A stretch of 64,000 bases of DNA from Favolaschia claudopus (Eukaryota > Basidiomycota > Agaricomycetes > Agaricales > Mycenaceae): the NCBI GenBank assembly GCA_037176885.1, contig JAWWNJ010000030.1, positions 434,001 to 498,000 of the forward strand, written 5' to 3'. Of this stretch, positions 12,456 through 23,272 are shown piece by piece; position 1 is the first letter of the stretch; every line of letters begins with the position of its first letter. The position numbers and the translations under genes were made by a program. The notes under the pieces are model-generated. The model was not told the DNA's origin. It made no database searches and worked only from the letters and a program-made list of their open reading frames with translations.

Positions 12456-14849
12456 ATGTCGAACTCCTCCAGCCTCAGACTGCCCGTTGCTCCCTGGCTT
12501 GCTCGAGACCATCACTCCTCTGGCACCGTTAGGTAACTTGACCCAATTAAGTATTGTGTAGTCATTGCTTTACGCCCTTCAGGTTTCCATCTCCTACGCA
12601 CCAATCGGTGCAAAATGGTGGAGGCCTTCTCAAGCACCGTGCGCCTTTCATTAAAGGTGTTTGGAAGGCTAGCGAGAGTTCCATCGAGGGAAGTATCAGC
12701 TCTAGCCCCAGCCATAATCCGAGCCTTGACTCCTCGGGCGGCCACCTTACACCCGCAAACAACGGTGAAGATGAGGTTTTCTTTGACGATTTGGACACGA
12801 TCTCCACTCGCTTTTTACTGGTATATTCCATTTGTGCTATCGTCCTGCTCCCTTCTACATTGGTACAACAGCTTCGCAACATCTCCCGCTCAGTCAGCTC
12901 TAAAGACCTTCAGTCCGCGATCCTTCGGACTTTAGCGGTCCGCAACTCCTTACTGCATTCCAGGAATACGCAATATACGCCATCCCTTAGCACGTCAACG
13001 AATGAGCTGGCCGGCATAAAAGGAGCGCTTCTTCGCTACCAAGAGTCGCACGGTATTGCGATCTTGGCCTTTTACGACGTTCGACAGGCCAGATTAGCGC
13101 AAGTACTTCTCTCTACGCCTACGGACGGCGACGCTCTTGCCGATTGCATTGGCGAAAATATGAAATCTCGTGGGATAAGCGGGTGGGTTGATTGTGCGTT
13201 TGTCACTGCGCCAGACCTTACAGAGGCATGTGCCACCTCGAGGTTTGAGAGCAATGCTGACTTGCTCATAGACAGTCGGGCCGTCCTCTTTCTTGGCAGA
13301 ACTTCGAGGGTCATTCTTCTTGAGCATAGAGCTGGTATTTGAGCCCCACACCAGTAAAGAGGTAAAGGTGGGATGACTTGAGGTTGCTTTGGCTCTCATG
13401 TTATGCTCTAGGATTTGGAGAAAGAAATAGGTATCACAAGGGTCACTAGTCTCTTGAAACTGTATGGTGCACTCCAATCGTTTGGTCCTGCCCCAGGAAT
13501 GGAACAGGTATGTGCAGTCGCTTTCCAATTCTTGGCGACCAATCTGATAACATGACTGTAGACCGCGTCTCGTAAGTTCTTTTGCGTGGAATACTACGAT
13601 GTTCGCGAGGCTCGCGTTGCACGCACCGAGCTCGACGGCAAGGTGCTGTACAATATGCGTCTTTCCACTGGCAACCCTGAGCGACAGGATTTGGACGTCG
13701 CGTCGCCTGCCCACAATGTGGATGGTGTCTCACATCCACCCCTTGGGATAACTCACGAGGGCCCTGGTCACCTCTCTCCATTTGGTATTCCGGCTTACGG
13801 TTACTCCTGTCCCCCAACGCAATATCCCTACGCCTTCAACTACAAAGGGCAAGAGCAATATTCGGCAGCGCCCAACATAAACATGGGTACCTGGACCTCA
13901 GATCAGAACACGATGGTCCCTAGTATATATGGGTTTCCCGATCCCCTTTCCACCACTCCTGAAAGCGAGTACTGGCAATGTTTACGGCCGAGACCCCAAC
14001 ACATAGCTTCATTGTATTACTCTCCTCTGCCCTTGTTTCCCGGGAATGTGCTGTTCAATTCCCTCCAGCATCCTCTGCCGATTCATTCTGTTCGCCTTCC
14101 TGGTCCCCTAATCCCCATGACCGTTAACGGTGTGCCATTGCGGGCTGCTCAACAGAACAACAACTCCGCTGAGCGGAATCAGTTGAACCTGGCGCGCATT
14201 GAGCACGGCCAAGACACCCGCACAACGGTCATGATAAAAAATATACCCAACAGGATCAGCGACAAGGAGCTGATGGCACACATAGACAATGTATGCCCTC
14301 GCAAGATCGACTTCCTGTACCTAAGAATGGACTTCCGAACTGGTTCGTCGGTATTTCTTTGACCACATCACCTCCCACCAACCAAGCACTTCAGGTCGCA
14401 ATGCTGGATACGCCTTTGTGAACTTCATCACCGTGCAAGATCTAATGCATTTCGCCAAAGCCAAACTCGGCGAGAAATGGTTTGTCTCTGTCCATGCCCG
14501 ACGCTTTCTCAACAAATGGCTTCAGGAATATGGTTTTGAGCGAGAAAGTCCTACAAATGAGCTATGCTGATTACCAGTCTGTTGTCTACTATCTAAGCGT
14601 TTAGCTGCATGAATATTTGTAACTTACGGTGCAGGGGAAAGAAGGCGTTGGTGGGAAAATTCAGAAATTCGTACGTTTTGGAGATATACTCAGCATTCAT
14701 TGAATTTTTTTCATTGGAGTCACAGGTGCATTATAGACAAACAACTGTCCTGGCAGCCCAAGATATTCTACTCAGATGGGCCCAAACAAGGGCTGCCCGA
14801 GCCTTTCCCCGAACCAACGAGGCTGAGAGCTTACCCGGGTCGGAAATAG
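12456..14849 (+). CDS. mei2: Mei2-family RNA-binding protein (C-terminal Mei2-type RRM intact)
   Basis: Mei2 proteins bind RNA and, in fission yeast, switch cells into meiosis. This gene has at least seven introns. The likely ATG is 12,456; exon 1 (12,456-12,532) joins 12,583 in frame. The front part has two weak RRM-like segments: YQESHGIAILAFYDVRQARL (about 13,042-13,100) and, after splicing 13,507 to 13,577, FFCVEYYDVREARVA. The signature C-terminal RRM begins TTVMIKNIPNRISDKELMAH (about 14,224). It continues across introns 14,343-14,394, 14,480-14,525, 14,577-14,634 and 14,671-14,725, all GT-AG and all keeping frame. It runs through GYAFVNFI and LQMSYADYQGK to PKIFYSDGPKQGLPEPFPEP and a stop at 14,847-14,849. 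The junction near 13,334/13,412 is not resolved: the obvious splice leaves the wrong phase. About 12,821-12,871 may be a 51-bp intron or retained. No stop breaks the C-terminal half, so it is probably a working host gene. Confidence 0.85.
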
Positions 14850-15199
14850 GGCTGCTTTCGCTACTGAGTAATTGCAGCAGCACAATTGATAGTATATGTT
14901 CTGGACTTATCTAGTTCAGTCCAATAGTGTATTGTGCAGTCGTCACTGTAACAGCTCTCTCCCATCTCGATCGTGGCCGCGTCCTTGCTCGTTCTTGGTT
15001 CGGTAACAAAGCCGTCGAACGAAACCTGCCGGTTTACAGACCCTGTCTCACTTGCGGAATCGATCCCAATTGCCAACGAACGTCCCTTTCACGCTGTTTC
15101 CGACTCCGAGGTCGACAAGCACGACACCGCCCTGGAAAGCGCCTGACCGCTATGGTCTTCAAATGGGATACGTGCAACGCGGTTACTCAGCCTCATCTT

Positions 15200-15632
15200 C
15201 TAAGCATCTGTGGCTCTGGGAATCAAGCCCTCGCAGTTCAAAGCCAACGTCGCCACCCCGGTCCCTAAAGCCGGGAAGAAGGACAAGACCTCCCCCAAAG
15301 CATGGCGACCCGTCGAGAACTTCGAGCATGTCCTCGCTAAGCCCCTCGAGCGCTTGATTGCTGACCGTCTTTCATTTGACGCAGAGTCTCTAGGTTTTCT
15401 CGAGGATGTCCAGTACGGTGGTAGACCAGCCCGCAGCACAACAGGCTGTCGACGGTTACATTCACCGTGTCCGATCCCAGCTGGATGAGGGCAACACTGT
15501 CTCAACCCGGTTCTACGACTTGAAAGGTGCCTTCAACCGAATCTCTCATCAAGTCGTCGTCGAAGAATTAGCAGCGCTGGGTTTTCCCCGACAACTGATT
15601 CGTTGGCAACCTTCTTACATCGCCACCGGGTG
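15200..15632 (+). pseudogene. Reverse transcriptase fragment of a non-LTR retrotransposon
   Basis: Translation from about 15,210 gives ALGIKPSQFKANVATPVPKA, then AWRPVENFEHVLAKPLERLI and DRLSFDAESLGFLEDVQYGG, the start of an RT domain. A frameshift near 15,415-15,440 moves the reading into the frame that gives STRFYDLKGAFNRISHQVVV and ELAALGFPRQLIRW, the region around the first catalytic Asp. Sequence after about 15,632 no longer fits. It is an orphan, truncated on both sides, and of a different family from the LINEs at 5-8 kb and 23-30 kb. About 14,950-15,200 may hold more decayed element. Confidence 0.75.
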
Positions 15633-15639
15633 ACCGTGG

Positions 15640-16860
15640 TATTCAAAATGAAAAGGGAAAAAAAACCGGGCAAAAAACGAAGAGAATACCAAAAACAGCG
15701 AAAAAGGGTTGACAAAGGGAGTGAAAGAGGAAAAAAGGAGAGGAAAAAGGAATGTGTGAACGACCCTAATATGTATTAATGGGCTGTACTGCATCCCAAT
15801 ATGCCTATGGACCTCCAAACTCGCTATCTCAACACTTTCAGCTGATTTTTCATGCATTCTGCAAGGGGGTCTAACGGGCGACTAAGGTCCAGTTAGTTAG
15901 TCCGGCCGTCAGGCCGCAAAAAAAAAATTGACCCCCCAGTTTGTGGGCGGGAATGAGCTTCTGGTAGTCTGTTTGGGTGAGAAGCACTGTGTTTGAGCTC
16001 TACATGTAGCTTTTCAGAGGATATACTCGTAGTGCTAGTATACTCCTCTGTAGTCAGTCTCAATGTGGCTTTGTTTGGTGGAGCTGCCAACTTGATGTTG
16101 CCATGTTTTGCCTTTTACAGCAGTTTGCAGATGTAATGACACCACGTCGCATCACATGAGAAGAAAGAACAAAAAACACACGTCTTCTTCTCTCCTTCGT
16201 ATCTCTCTCGTTTCGACGACAAATAGCATGATTTTGGTATCGGAGAACTCGCCGTAATCCGGGCTTCAAAACGACTATCTTTTATCGCCGAAATCCTGAC
16301 TTCATTTTGGCCGACATCCACCTTGCTCGTCATCGTCATCGCCGTGTTGGACGCAATTCTGGAGAGAATGCCTCGTGTGTAGGCGCGTTAGGAAGGCCGT
16401 TCTAGTCGCTTTCAATCTATGTATATGCATTTGTAGCGCGGATTCCGGTTAAAAAACTTATTGTTCTCGTGTCTCTTCTCTACTTCCACCGTGATCACAG
16501 TTTTGTTCTCTGGTTTTGTTCCTTCTCAGGTGCGCGTAACAATTCTCTGCCGTGCGGTGTATAGCACCAGTGGGGTGCGTCCTCAAAAGGAAAGGACGCT
16601 AATTTTTCGCCAAATTTCGCTGTGGCGTATTCTATTTTTTTGCTCGTTTGCCACTGGAGTCTGCGTGGCTTACTTACTATTAGCCACTTTGTACGACACA
16701 TACAATACAATACTAAGCATGCCAGATGACTATTCTCAAGCCGGGGATGACCGGGCTCCAAAAAATAGAGCCGGTAATAAGACCGACAGTTTCAGCGTTA
16801 TCCCCCCAAGGATCGTCCTCCGGATTGGTCTCCTTGTATATTGGATGAAGGGAAACACGT
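15640..16860. other. Non-coding or unrecognised stretch with a dispersed repeat near 16.1 kb
   Basis: The 246-codon frame at 16,461-17,201 has no recognisable domain and its end overlaps a better exon model in another frame, so I do not accept it as a gene. About 16,108-16,190 (containing TTTACAGCAGTTTGCAG, CGTCGCATCACATG and AACACACGTCTTCTT) matches about 30,320-30,395 in reverse complement and is a dispersed repeat. Confidence 0.35.
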
Positions 16861-16889
16861 CTGCGGATGATTTGACTTGGCGGTCAAAC

Positions 16890-17265
16890 ACAGCACTGAC
16901 AAGATCACAGCAAGGAGTGTTGAATCACTTGCGGGCATGTCAGAGGCAACGAGCAAGACAGGTTTCAAAATGCTCACCTCCAAGATGTGATGTGCACGGT
17001 CTTGTCCACCGAAAGGGAAGCCATCACTCAAGGCGAGGAAATCGGCATGATGCAAGCCGCACTCGACATGAAGAACCAGTAAGTAGTAAGTACCTACTGG
17101 TAGTAGTACGCTCATCCGAAGGTGTATCGGGGGTCCCTGGCCACCTAAGAGGTTTTCAGTCCCTTCGCTTACATGTTCAAGGAGAACTATACCTCCACTG
17201 AAATGGGCATTGTACATGAGACTAAGCTATGGAATTCGCTGCGTGTTCAAACTTCAATCAAATGA
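16890..17265 (+). CDS. Possible 3' end of an unrecognised gene, at least two exons
   Basis: A frame reading REAITQGEEIGMMQAALDMK ends at a good donor (GTAAGT, about 17,080) and joins after a pyrimidine-rich acceptor at about 17,158 to HPFAYMFKENYTSTEMGIVH, then ETKLWNSLRVQTSIK and a stop at 17,263-17,265. The splice is in phase and the composition looks like real protein. A TGA lies in the same frame about 30 codons before the donor (in ATGTGATGTGC), so either another intron covers it or the gene is broken. I do not recognise the family, and the 5' part is not found. Confidence 0.4.
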
Positions 17266-17650
17266 CATTACAAAGCACAAATCACACCGTCGAAAGCACA
17301 CTACTGAGGGTGAGATAAGAACAGGCTTGTGATTTGCCTCCCCAGTCACTCAGGTAGAGGGTATGTCTCTCTAATGTACCCATGCAACCATTGAGGTTGG
17401 ATTTCTGGGCCAACGCAGCCCACCTATCACAAGTTCTAGTTCTTTCCCACGCTTTGCGAGTACAGTAAGGACAGCCGCGCAGCGAAGGAAAAAAAATCGA
17501 ATTTTTGCGCCTTGAAATCTCCCTTTTCTCCCTCTTTCCTCTTTCCTTTTTGGGAAGATTTTTTTTCCTCCTTCTGGGCGCCCACAAACACTGTAACCGA
17601 GCCTGAGAAATTGCGCGTTCAGGTGTTTATATTACATGTTCATGTTTGTA

Positions 17651-19727
17651 CAGCTCCGGACAATCAAAGTCCGCTAATTAATTATTACACGAACGGCAAT
17701 TTCCGGGCCAATCTGACCTCAGAAACGAACTCAGCGCCCTCAAATACCCCTGAAACCGGGTCGAAACTAATTTTCCCACGACAAATTGGGTCCGGCCATA
17801 TTTTTGGGGTCAAACATCGAAAAAGTTCATGAGGTCTACGCATGTCTAGGGCTTGGAAGCAGACTCTAACGACACCATTGCACGCTCGGAGACGCGACGG
17901 ATGGCCCTTCTGCGCCTTGACAGCCCATACCGCAGCATCACCTGTCAAGCGCTTCCTGTAAGCGTCCATGAAGCGCCAAGATCGGTTAACAAAACGCTGG
18001 ATGACCTCAGTCGGGCATGCGTCCAAGCACTGAAAGGCTGCCTTCTTGGCTTGATCAAAGTTGTTCTTCTCCAACTCACGGTAGCGGTATTTTACCCATC
18101 CCCAGTACTGCGCAAATTTAGAGTGAAGTAGAATGACAAGGGAAAAAAATGACATGCCATCTCGATCGGGTTGAGCTCACAGTGAAATTTCGGCAGAAAA
18201 ATGCAGAGATGGCCTGCAGAATGACTTGTTCGAGAAGGGACACTTGATTCTTGAAGTCTTCTTGGTGACTCAAGATGCGAGCCATGCAGCAATCCGTGTT
18301 TTCGAACGGACATACCGGTTTGCATTTGGCGCGCTTGTTTTTGACATCGAATCCGCGCTCCTCAAGCACCTGCTGGAGACCTTTTTGAGATCCGTCGGGC
18401 ATCGTCATCTTCTGTTCCTTGCCGCGCATTTCTTGCCGGAACGGTCTCGGAATCCGGAATAACAGTGTCCTTTTGAAACCGCTGCTTCCCACCGTTCGAC
18501 TTGTTCATGTCAAATGCATTCAAAGCATCTGGTCCGAATGATGCGTGGGCTGATGAGTTGTCGAAGACGAACAACGCCTGACAGCCTGGGTGGGCTTTTT
18601 CGAAGATTTTAATCGCGCGCTTGATTTGGGCAAGGAGCTGCTCGAGATTCCACCAAGGATCGCCCTGACTGCCTGGATAAAATAACTGTGCGTGCATCTT
18701 CTATAATGTTTCCCGCTGCATCACGGGCAATCAAGTCGGAAACGTGAATGAGCCTGCCGCGAAACTTTTTGCGAAGCTGTTGCTGTCCCGGACCCAGCCT
18801 GTATCAAATTTGTTGAAGCTCGACCTGAATCCGGTGAACACAAAGACGAAACTTACCAAACTGACCCCAATGCGTGAAAACAACACTCATCATGAAACTC
18901 CGCGATGATCTCCTTCTCGCCATCAGCCAACCTCGGACCAATCGAAACAAGTTTGCCATCTTCAATGACATACTGGGTCATGCGACGCTCGTATTCGGCC
19001 ATCTGGGGGAGAAATACCTCGTTCCGGTACTTCACAACGTCTTTGTCTTTCGTGACCATCAACATAGACACCTTTTCGATAAACCGTGCATCTGAAGCCC
19101 AGCTTGATCAACCTGCGTCGAGCTGTTCGCTCAGATAGCGGAGTTTTTGGGGAAACCCCGGTTGCTGGCAAGATATCTTCATTCAGCGCAGTACGGAACT
19201 TCGACGGCTTCACACTGCCCACTTTCTGCGCCATCAACCAATCGCGCGCAGCAGTGCGAACCATTTCATCGCAAAGGATGCTCCGAGAGGCTCGCACACC
19301 CCCGCGCTTCTCCACAGGCAATGTCCCAAAACGTTGATAATGACGGGCAAGGGCACGAACTTGTCGTGCAAAATAATTCCCTTCGCCTTCATGCCATTGT
19401 CGGGAAATCTCCAAACTCGCTGCAATCCGTCCATAGCCTTTCAAGCGGAGGGTTGCAAAGTTGCTGTGCTTACAAAGCACCCAGTCATTTGTAAGCATCT
19501 GCATTTTGGAGCCCTATACCGACGAATGGGGAAGCAAGCTTCCCCATAAAATTCATTTGTTTAATACATTGAGTTTCTATTAAGCAGAATCAAAAAATAT
19601 TGAAACTGGAGCATGCCATAAGACATCCAAACTTTTTTATTTTTTTGTGTTTCTTTAATGATTGTGCATCTCCTGGAGCAAATCACACCAAACAAATGTC
19701 TGTTTGGACTTTGTTTGTTCGGAGTCG
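17651..19727. mobile_element. Tc1/IS630-like DNA transposon, ~2.08 kb
   Basis: The left terminal repeat CAGCTCCGGACAATCAAAGT starts at 17,651 directly after TA. The right terminal repeat is decayed but recognisable in reverse complement at 19,708-19,727 (ACTTTGTTTGTTCGGAGTCG). Between them, on the minus strand, is a DDE_3-type transposase pseudogene occupying nearly the whole element. The same terminal sequence bounds a short relative at 21,435-22,118. The decayed right end and broken transposase suggest an old insertion. Confidence 0.75.
17846..19504 (-). pseudogene. DDE_3 (Tc1/IS630-like) transposase, frameshifted
   Basis: This is the transposase that would cut and join the ends of the surrounding element. 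Read on the minus strand, the N-terminal helix-turn-helix part is at 19,504-18,962 (YGRIAASLEISRQWHEGEGN, then SERTARRRLIKLGF). A shifted frame (19,071-18,853) holds RNEVFLPQMAEYERRMTQYV and IIAEFHDECCFH (the probable first catalytic Asp). 18,697-18,362 has LFVFDNSSAHASFGPDALNA (second catalytic Asp). The next frames hold CIFLPKFHCELNPIEM (catalytic Glu of the NPIE box) and YWGWVKYRYRELEK. A last shift gives the C-terminus RVSERAMVSLESASKP and a stop at 17,846. At least four frame breaks make it non-functional. All three catalytic residues are still readable. Confidence 0.85.
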
Positions 19728-20332
19728 GTCCCGCCCCCCGCCCTCTACAGTCACGCTAAAAATCTGAAACAAATTGCAAATGAGTCCTGAGCCGAATCCT
19801 CAGGGAATGTCCCGCGCCGATTTCCCAAATTCTTCCCAAGAAGAGCGGAACATTGACACAGAAATGGCCGTGAAATGGCTTTGCACGGAGAAAATAATCA
19901 TTTGCGGAACAGCAAGGGCCAAAATAAAAAATGTGGCCGGAACATTCCCTGTAGATCACAAATACTAAGAGATCCTATACTCAAGTTGTGTTGAAAATGT
20001 CGACGGTTGAGGCTGCAGAAGGGACTGATGAAGGGCAGACATTTGATCACAGCCACTTGCCAGTCTCAAAAACGGACGGAAAACATTTGGCCCCAGCACA
20101 GCCACCACGTGACCATACACGTGATCAACACGTGATGCATCAGCCCCTAACAATGAGGCCTTGTAAGGGGAACCCCCCGCTTCCCCGACCCGCTCCGCTA
20201 TTCCTTGCATCACTCCAGCCTTCTTGGGAACACTACTCCCTCCAGACTTCCCCTTCGTCACATCTCCTTCTGTGCATGGCCTATTGCCGTAGAGGCCCAT
20301 GCCACATGCTGTCCTTACGTACAGTATGCCTC

Positions 20333-21434
20333 CGTTCCCCTCCTCGACAGACTCCTGTCGACCCTGCGCTCCTACAGCTAGTGCTCAGCGCAACCCGGTT
20401 CCCGACTGGTCTTCCGGTCAGACTTCTAGCCCTCCGAGAGCTCTGGTACCCCGAGCTCTGGTCGTCCGGACCTCCGGCCTTCTGGCTCCGGTCCCCCGGT
20501 CCCCGGGCCGGCTTCCCACGCTCCCCCGGAACTGGGCCAAGCCCCAGCGGTTCTGTCACCCAAGCCTCGATGCTCCCGCTGTCTCGCCCTGGCTCTAGCG
20601 CCCTTCCCGGGTTCCCTGGGCTCTATTCCTCCGGTTCCCCGACCCTCCGGGCCCCGAGCTTCGGCCCTCCGGACTCCGGCTCCGGTTTCCCACGCTCGCC
20701 GGACCACAGGGTATCTCCGGGCCTTCGTTGGTCTACGATCTCTGGACCAGTATTGTGATCCTCCCCCTTCTGGGCATATCCCTGGCTCCCTGCTACTGTT
20801 GGATCATCTGATCATTGATATTACATCATAGATGCTGTGCTACTACATAGTTCCCACGCACCGTGAGAAGTCACGCGTCACGCGCCCTTTTACTGTGACG
20901 CCTGGGCATGGAGACTCCTTACTCTGTTCTCTAAGGATTCTCCCTCTGCCCAGGTGAGTAGACACTCTTCCTCTTGTTGTAGTAGGCTCGAATCCAGCCT
21001 GTGTATGGAAGCAAGCTTGTCGATACACAGGCTGGTCGATCTGAGTTTGAATTGCCACGTCACACCGAGTTGCCAAAAAAGGTTATTCCACTAGTTCCTC
21101 GCAGCAGCACATTTTCGATGAAATTTCTTAATTCAACAACACAATGAGCATTTCTGAGTGTTATTGTGCACACCTGAGCTTGAACCAAGCTGAGATTGTG
21201 CCGTGGGCAGGAGTTCTGAACACACTCAACGAGACAGTCGCACCACGTGATGCCACGTATCCACTGTACGAAATAACCTTTTTTGGTAAGTTGGTGTGAC
21301 ATGGGATTTCAAACTCAGATCGACCGGTCTGTCTATCGACAGCTTGCTCCATAGACAGACGGTCACCGGTCTATTGTTGTAGCTAGCCCTCTAAGAATTC
21401 TCCCTCTGCCCAGTGCTTGTTGGACTCTTGAGTA
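20333..21434 (+). repeat. LTR-like dispersed repeat, copy 1 (interrupted by a MITE)
   Basis: About 710 bp of this stretch (without the insert at 20,983-21,382) matches 31,316-32,005 in reverse complement. The left part is a GC-rich run of short CCGG/CTCCGG units; the right part is ordinary sequence ending TGTTGGACTCTTGAGTA. Size, inverted dispersal and absence of coding suggest solo LTRs of one family, but no primer-binding site, polypurine tract or target duplication was seen, so the LTR identity is an inference. The proline-rich reading frames through the GC-rich part are artefacts of its composition. Confidence 0.6.
20983..21373. mobile_element. MITE with ~100 bp TIRs and a 9-bp target duplication (Mutator-like)
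   Basis: The element starts TAGGCTCGAATCC and ends in sequence whose reverse complement is TAGACCGGTGACC. The arms are roughly 100 bp and imperfect, meeting again at shared blocks such as GGTCGATCTGAGTTTGAA and CCAAAAAAGGTTATT. TTGTTGTAG lies on both sides (20,974-20,982 and 21,374-21,382). The uninterrupted site is seen in the other copy of the host repeat (about 31,367-31,377), which confirms insertion and the 9-bp duplication. Each arm also contains its own short hairpin (AGCCTGTGTAT with ATACACAGGCT on the left). Long TIRs plus 9-bp duplications fit Mutator-like elements. No coding capacity. Confidence 0.8.
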
Positions 21435-22118
21435 CAGCTCCGGACAATCAAAGTCAACAATTTTATTTTCGGTCAAACCGCTATTTGGGCTTAGCTGAGT
21501 CTAGAAACGGATTCAGCACCCCAGAATACGTCTAAATACGATTTTTTCTGAATTTTCCCACGACAAAATGGGTTTGGCCAAATTTTTGGCCGGTCTGAAC
21601 GAAATTGTGTGTACCTTTCTGGCCCCTCCAGACGAATGTTGACCCAACCTTCATGGTTGCTGACCATCCAGAGGATACTACATGCAACTACTCTTGTCAC
21701 TCAGCCCTTTTTGGTTTGAGGAACCCATAAAAACCCGAAATTGGCAATGCCAAGGTGACCGGAGGTGACATATTTGTGACATGTTGTTACGAATGTCACA
21801 ATGTTCCCACAGGTTCTCTCCTATTTTGCGACATAATGACTCGTTGAATTTTCATTCTGAGTCCAGAAACAGACTCAGACAGTCGTAAAGAGCTCAAATC
21901 AATATTTTTGTGATTTTCCCTTGTAATTTGGGGGGTCCGGCCAAAATTTTGGCTACCCTCTACAGTACTAAGAATAGCGGATATCTCCGGAACGGCTCGA
22001 TGAATTCTCACCAAAAAAAATTCAGCAGGCTCCTGAGCTCGTTTCCTTTCGATTCCGATACATATCGGGGTCGTGGGAAAAGGTCGATAAATTTGTCGAG
22101 TTTGATTGTCCGGAGCTG
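21435..22118. mobile_element. Non-autonomous relative of the 17.7 kb Tc1/IS630-like transposon, 684 bp
   Basis: Both ends carry CAGCTCCGGACAATCAAA in inverted orientation, with TA immediately outside (21,433-21,434 and 22,119-22,120). The terminal 18 bp are the same as the left end of the transposon at 17,651. Subterminal sequence is also related: AATTTTCCCACGACAAA followed by GGCCA and a T-rich run occurs in both. There is no transposase, so this is a likely deletion or chimeric derivative mobilised by that family. It sits exactly at the edge of the LTR-like repeat. Confidence 0.8.
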
Positions 22119-22317
22119 TAGTCCCATAGATAGACAGAATTTAGAGTGCTTGTCATGAGATAAAGGTTGAAAAACCTGTGCAAACTGACATCGGCAAAAA
22201 CAAAACAGACCCGAAGACTCGAGTCACTCCGGGCTCTAAACATAATCAGGTAACCTGTTAGAATCTACATATACTTGAAGCATATTCTGATTATAGGTGA
22301 GTCCCTGGGACCGTTTA

Positions 22318-22582
22318 CTGTAGTATTTCGTTCAATTAGTAGTGTCACTTGTCACAAACCCGAAATCCTACGAAAATTTTCGTAAGTCACAGGGTCACAA
22401 GAGGGTCCTACCAAAGGTTCCTGCCCGTCCCACGCATTTTGACGCGTTTTTGGGCCCAAAAAGGGGGGTAAAATACGAAAATTTTCGTAAGTCACACTGT
22501 CGCAAGGCCCTCTTACCAAAGGTCAAGTTGGTAAGAGGTGTCACACCCCAAAGGGCCTTACTAATTGAACGAAATACTACAG
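22318..22582. mobile_element. TA-flanked MITE, 265 bp, perfect ~24 bp TIRs
   Basis: CTGTAGTATTTCGTTCAATT at the left end is repeated exactly in reverse complement at the right end, bounded by TA on both sides. Inside are two direct copies of a ~50 bp block, each starting with the 16-bp palindrome TACGAAAATTTTCGTA followed by AGTCACA and ending CCAAAGGT. The perfect TIRs suggest a fairly recent insertion. Non-coding. Confidence 0.85.
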
Positions 22583-22584
22583 TA

Positions 22585-23272
22585 CTACCTTCCAGGAATC
22601 TGGTGTGCAGAGTCAATTTACTATTTCGGAGGTCCCCTTGAATTTCTACCGGTTGTTCTAACATTTGATTTTCCCGTTGCACGAGATAAGATATTGAATC
22701 CCCTCCAGATAAGGACCCTAGAACCTGTTTCAGCGGCATAAAAGAAAACCAACCCGAAGCCTCGCCTCGCTCGAAGCTGTAACTGGTTCGTGAATCAAAT
22801 TCATGTGGGCAGCTAAATGACAAACAAACGAGTGGTCAATCGTCACACAGATACTCTTCTAAGAGTTTAAAACTCCTATTGCTTACCAAGTTCTGGCAAT
22901 AATAAACCCCCCACCTCAAATCTTTCGGCGCGAAGACCACGACACGGTCACGTGATCGACATTGCAACAATAAATATGGCGCTCAAGGGCGCGCGCGGAA
23001 AGGCTCTTCACCCGGGGTAATTTTGAGAGATACTCAGGACTCCCTACTACCTATAAATACTCCGTTTGGGGTCTTATAAGTAGATCGAAACAACAGCATA
23101 AGTAACTGTTGCAATGTTTCAGCTCAAGGTTCATATGCTTGAGCCTTGACTTGAGCCCAATATGGAGCTTGTTGGCTGTATGGAGGGCTTAAAACCCCAC
23201 ATTTACATTTGCAGGGGTTATATTTACCATTGTGAAGCATCTGGGACTTTTGGACGGGGCCGTAAAAACCGA
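22585..23272. other. Stretch between MITE and LINE, nothing recognised
   Basis: No reading frame with a recognisable domain. A CACGTGA-type palindromic box near 22,950 and a TATAAATA near 23,053 could belong to a promoter, but no gene follows, since the LINE begins at about 23,286. Confidence 0.25.

Noticed and set aside
16461..17201. 246-codon plus-strand frame with hydrophobic stretches
   Set aside because: No domain. Its second half overlaps a better supported exon in another frame, and the first half is low-quality sequence near repeats.
19988..20758. 256-codon Pro/Ser/Leu-rich frame
   Set aside because: It is produced by the CCGG/CTCCGG units of the LTR-like repeat; the other copy reads differently, and all three frames stay open by composition.
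20985..21000. GGCTCGAATCC as a tRNA B box or SINE head
   Set aside because: It is part of the TIR of the 9-bp-TSD MITE, with an inverted partner at the other end.
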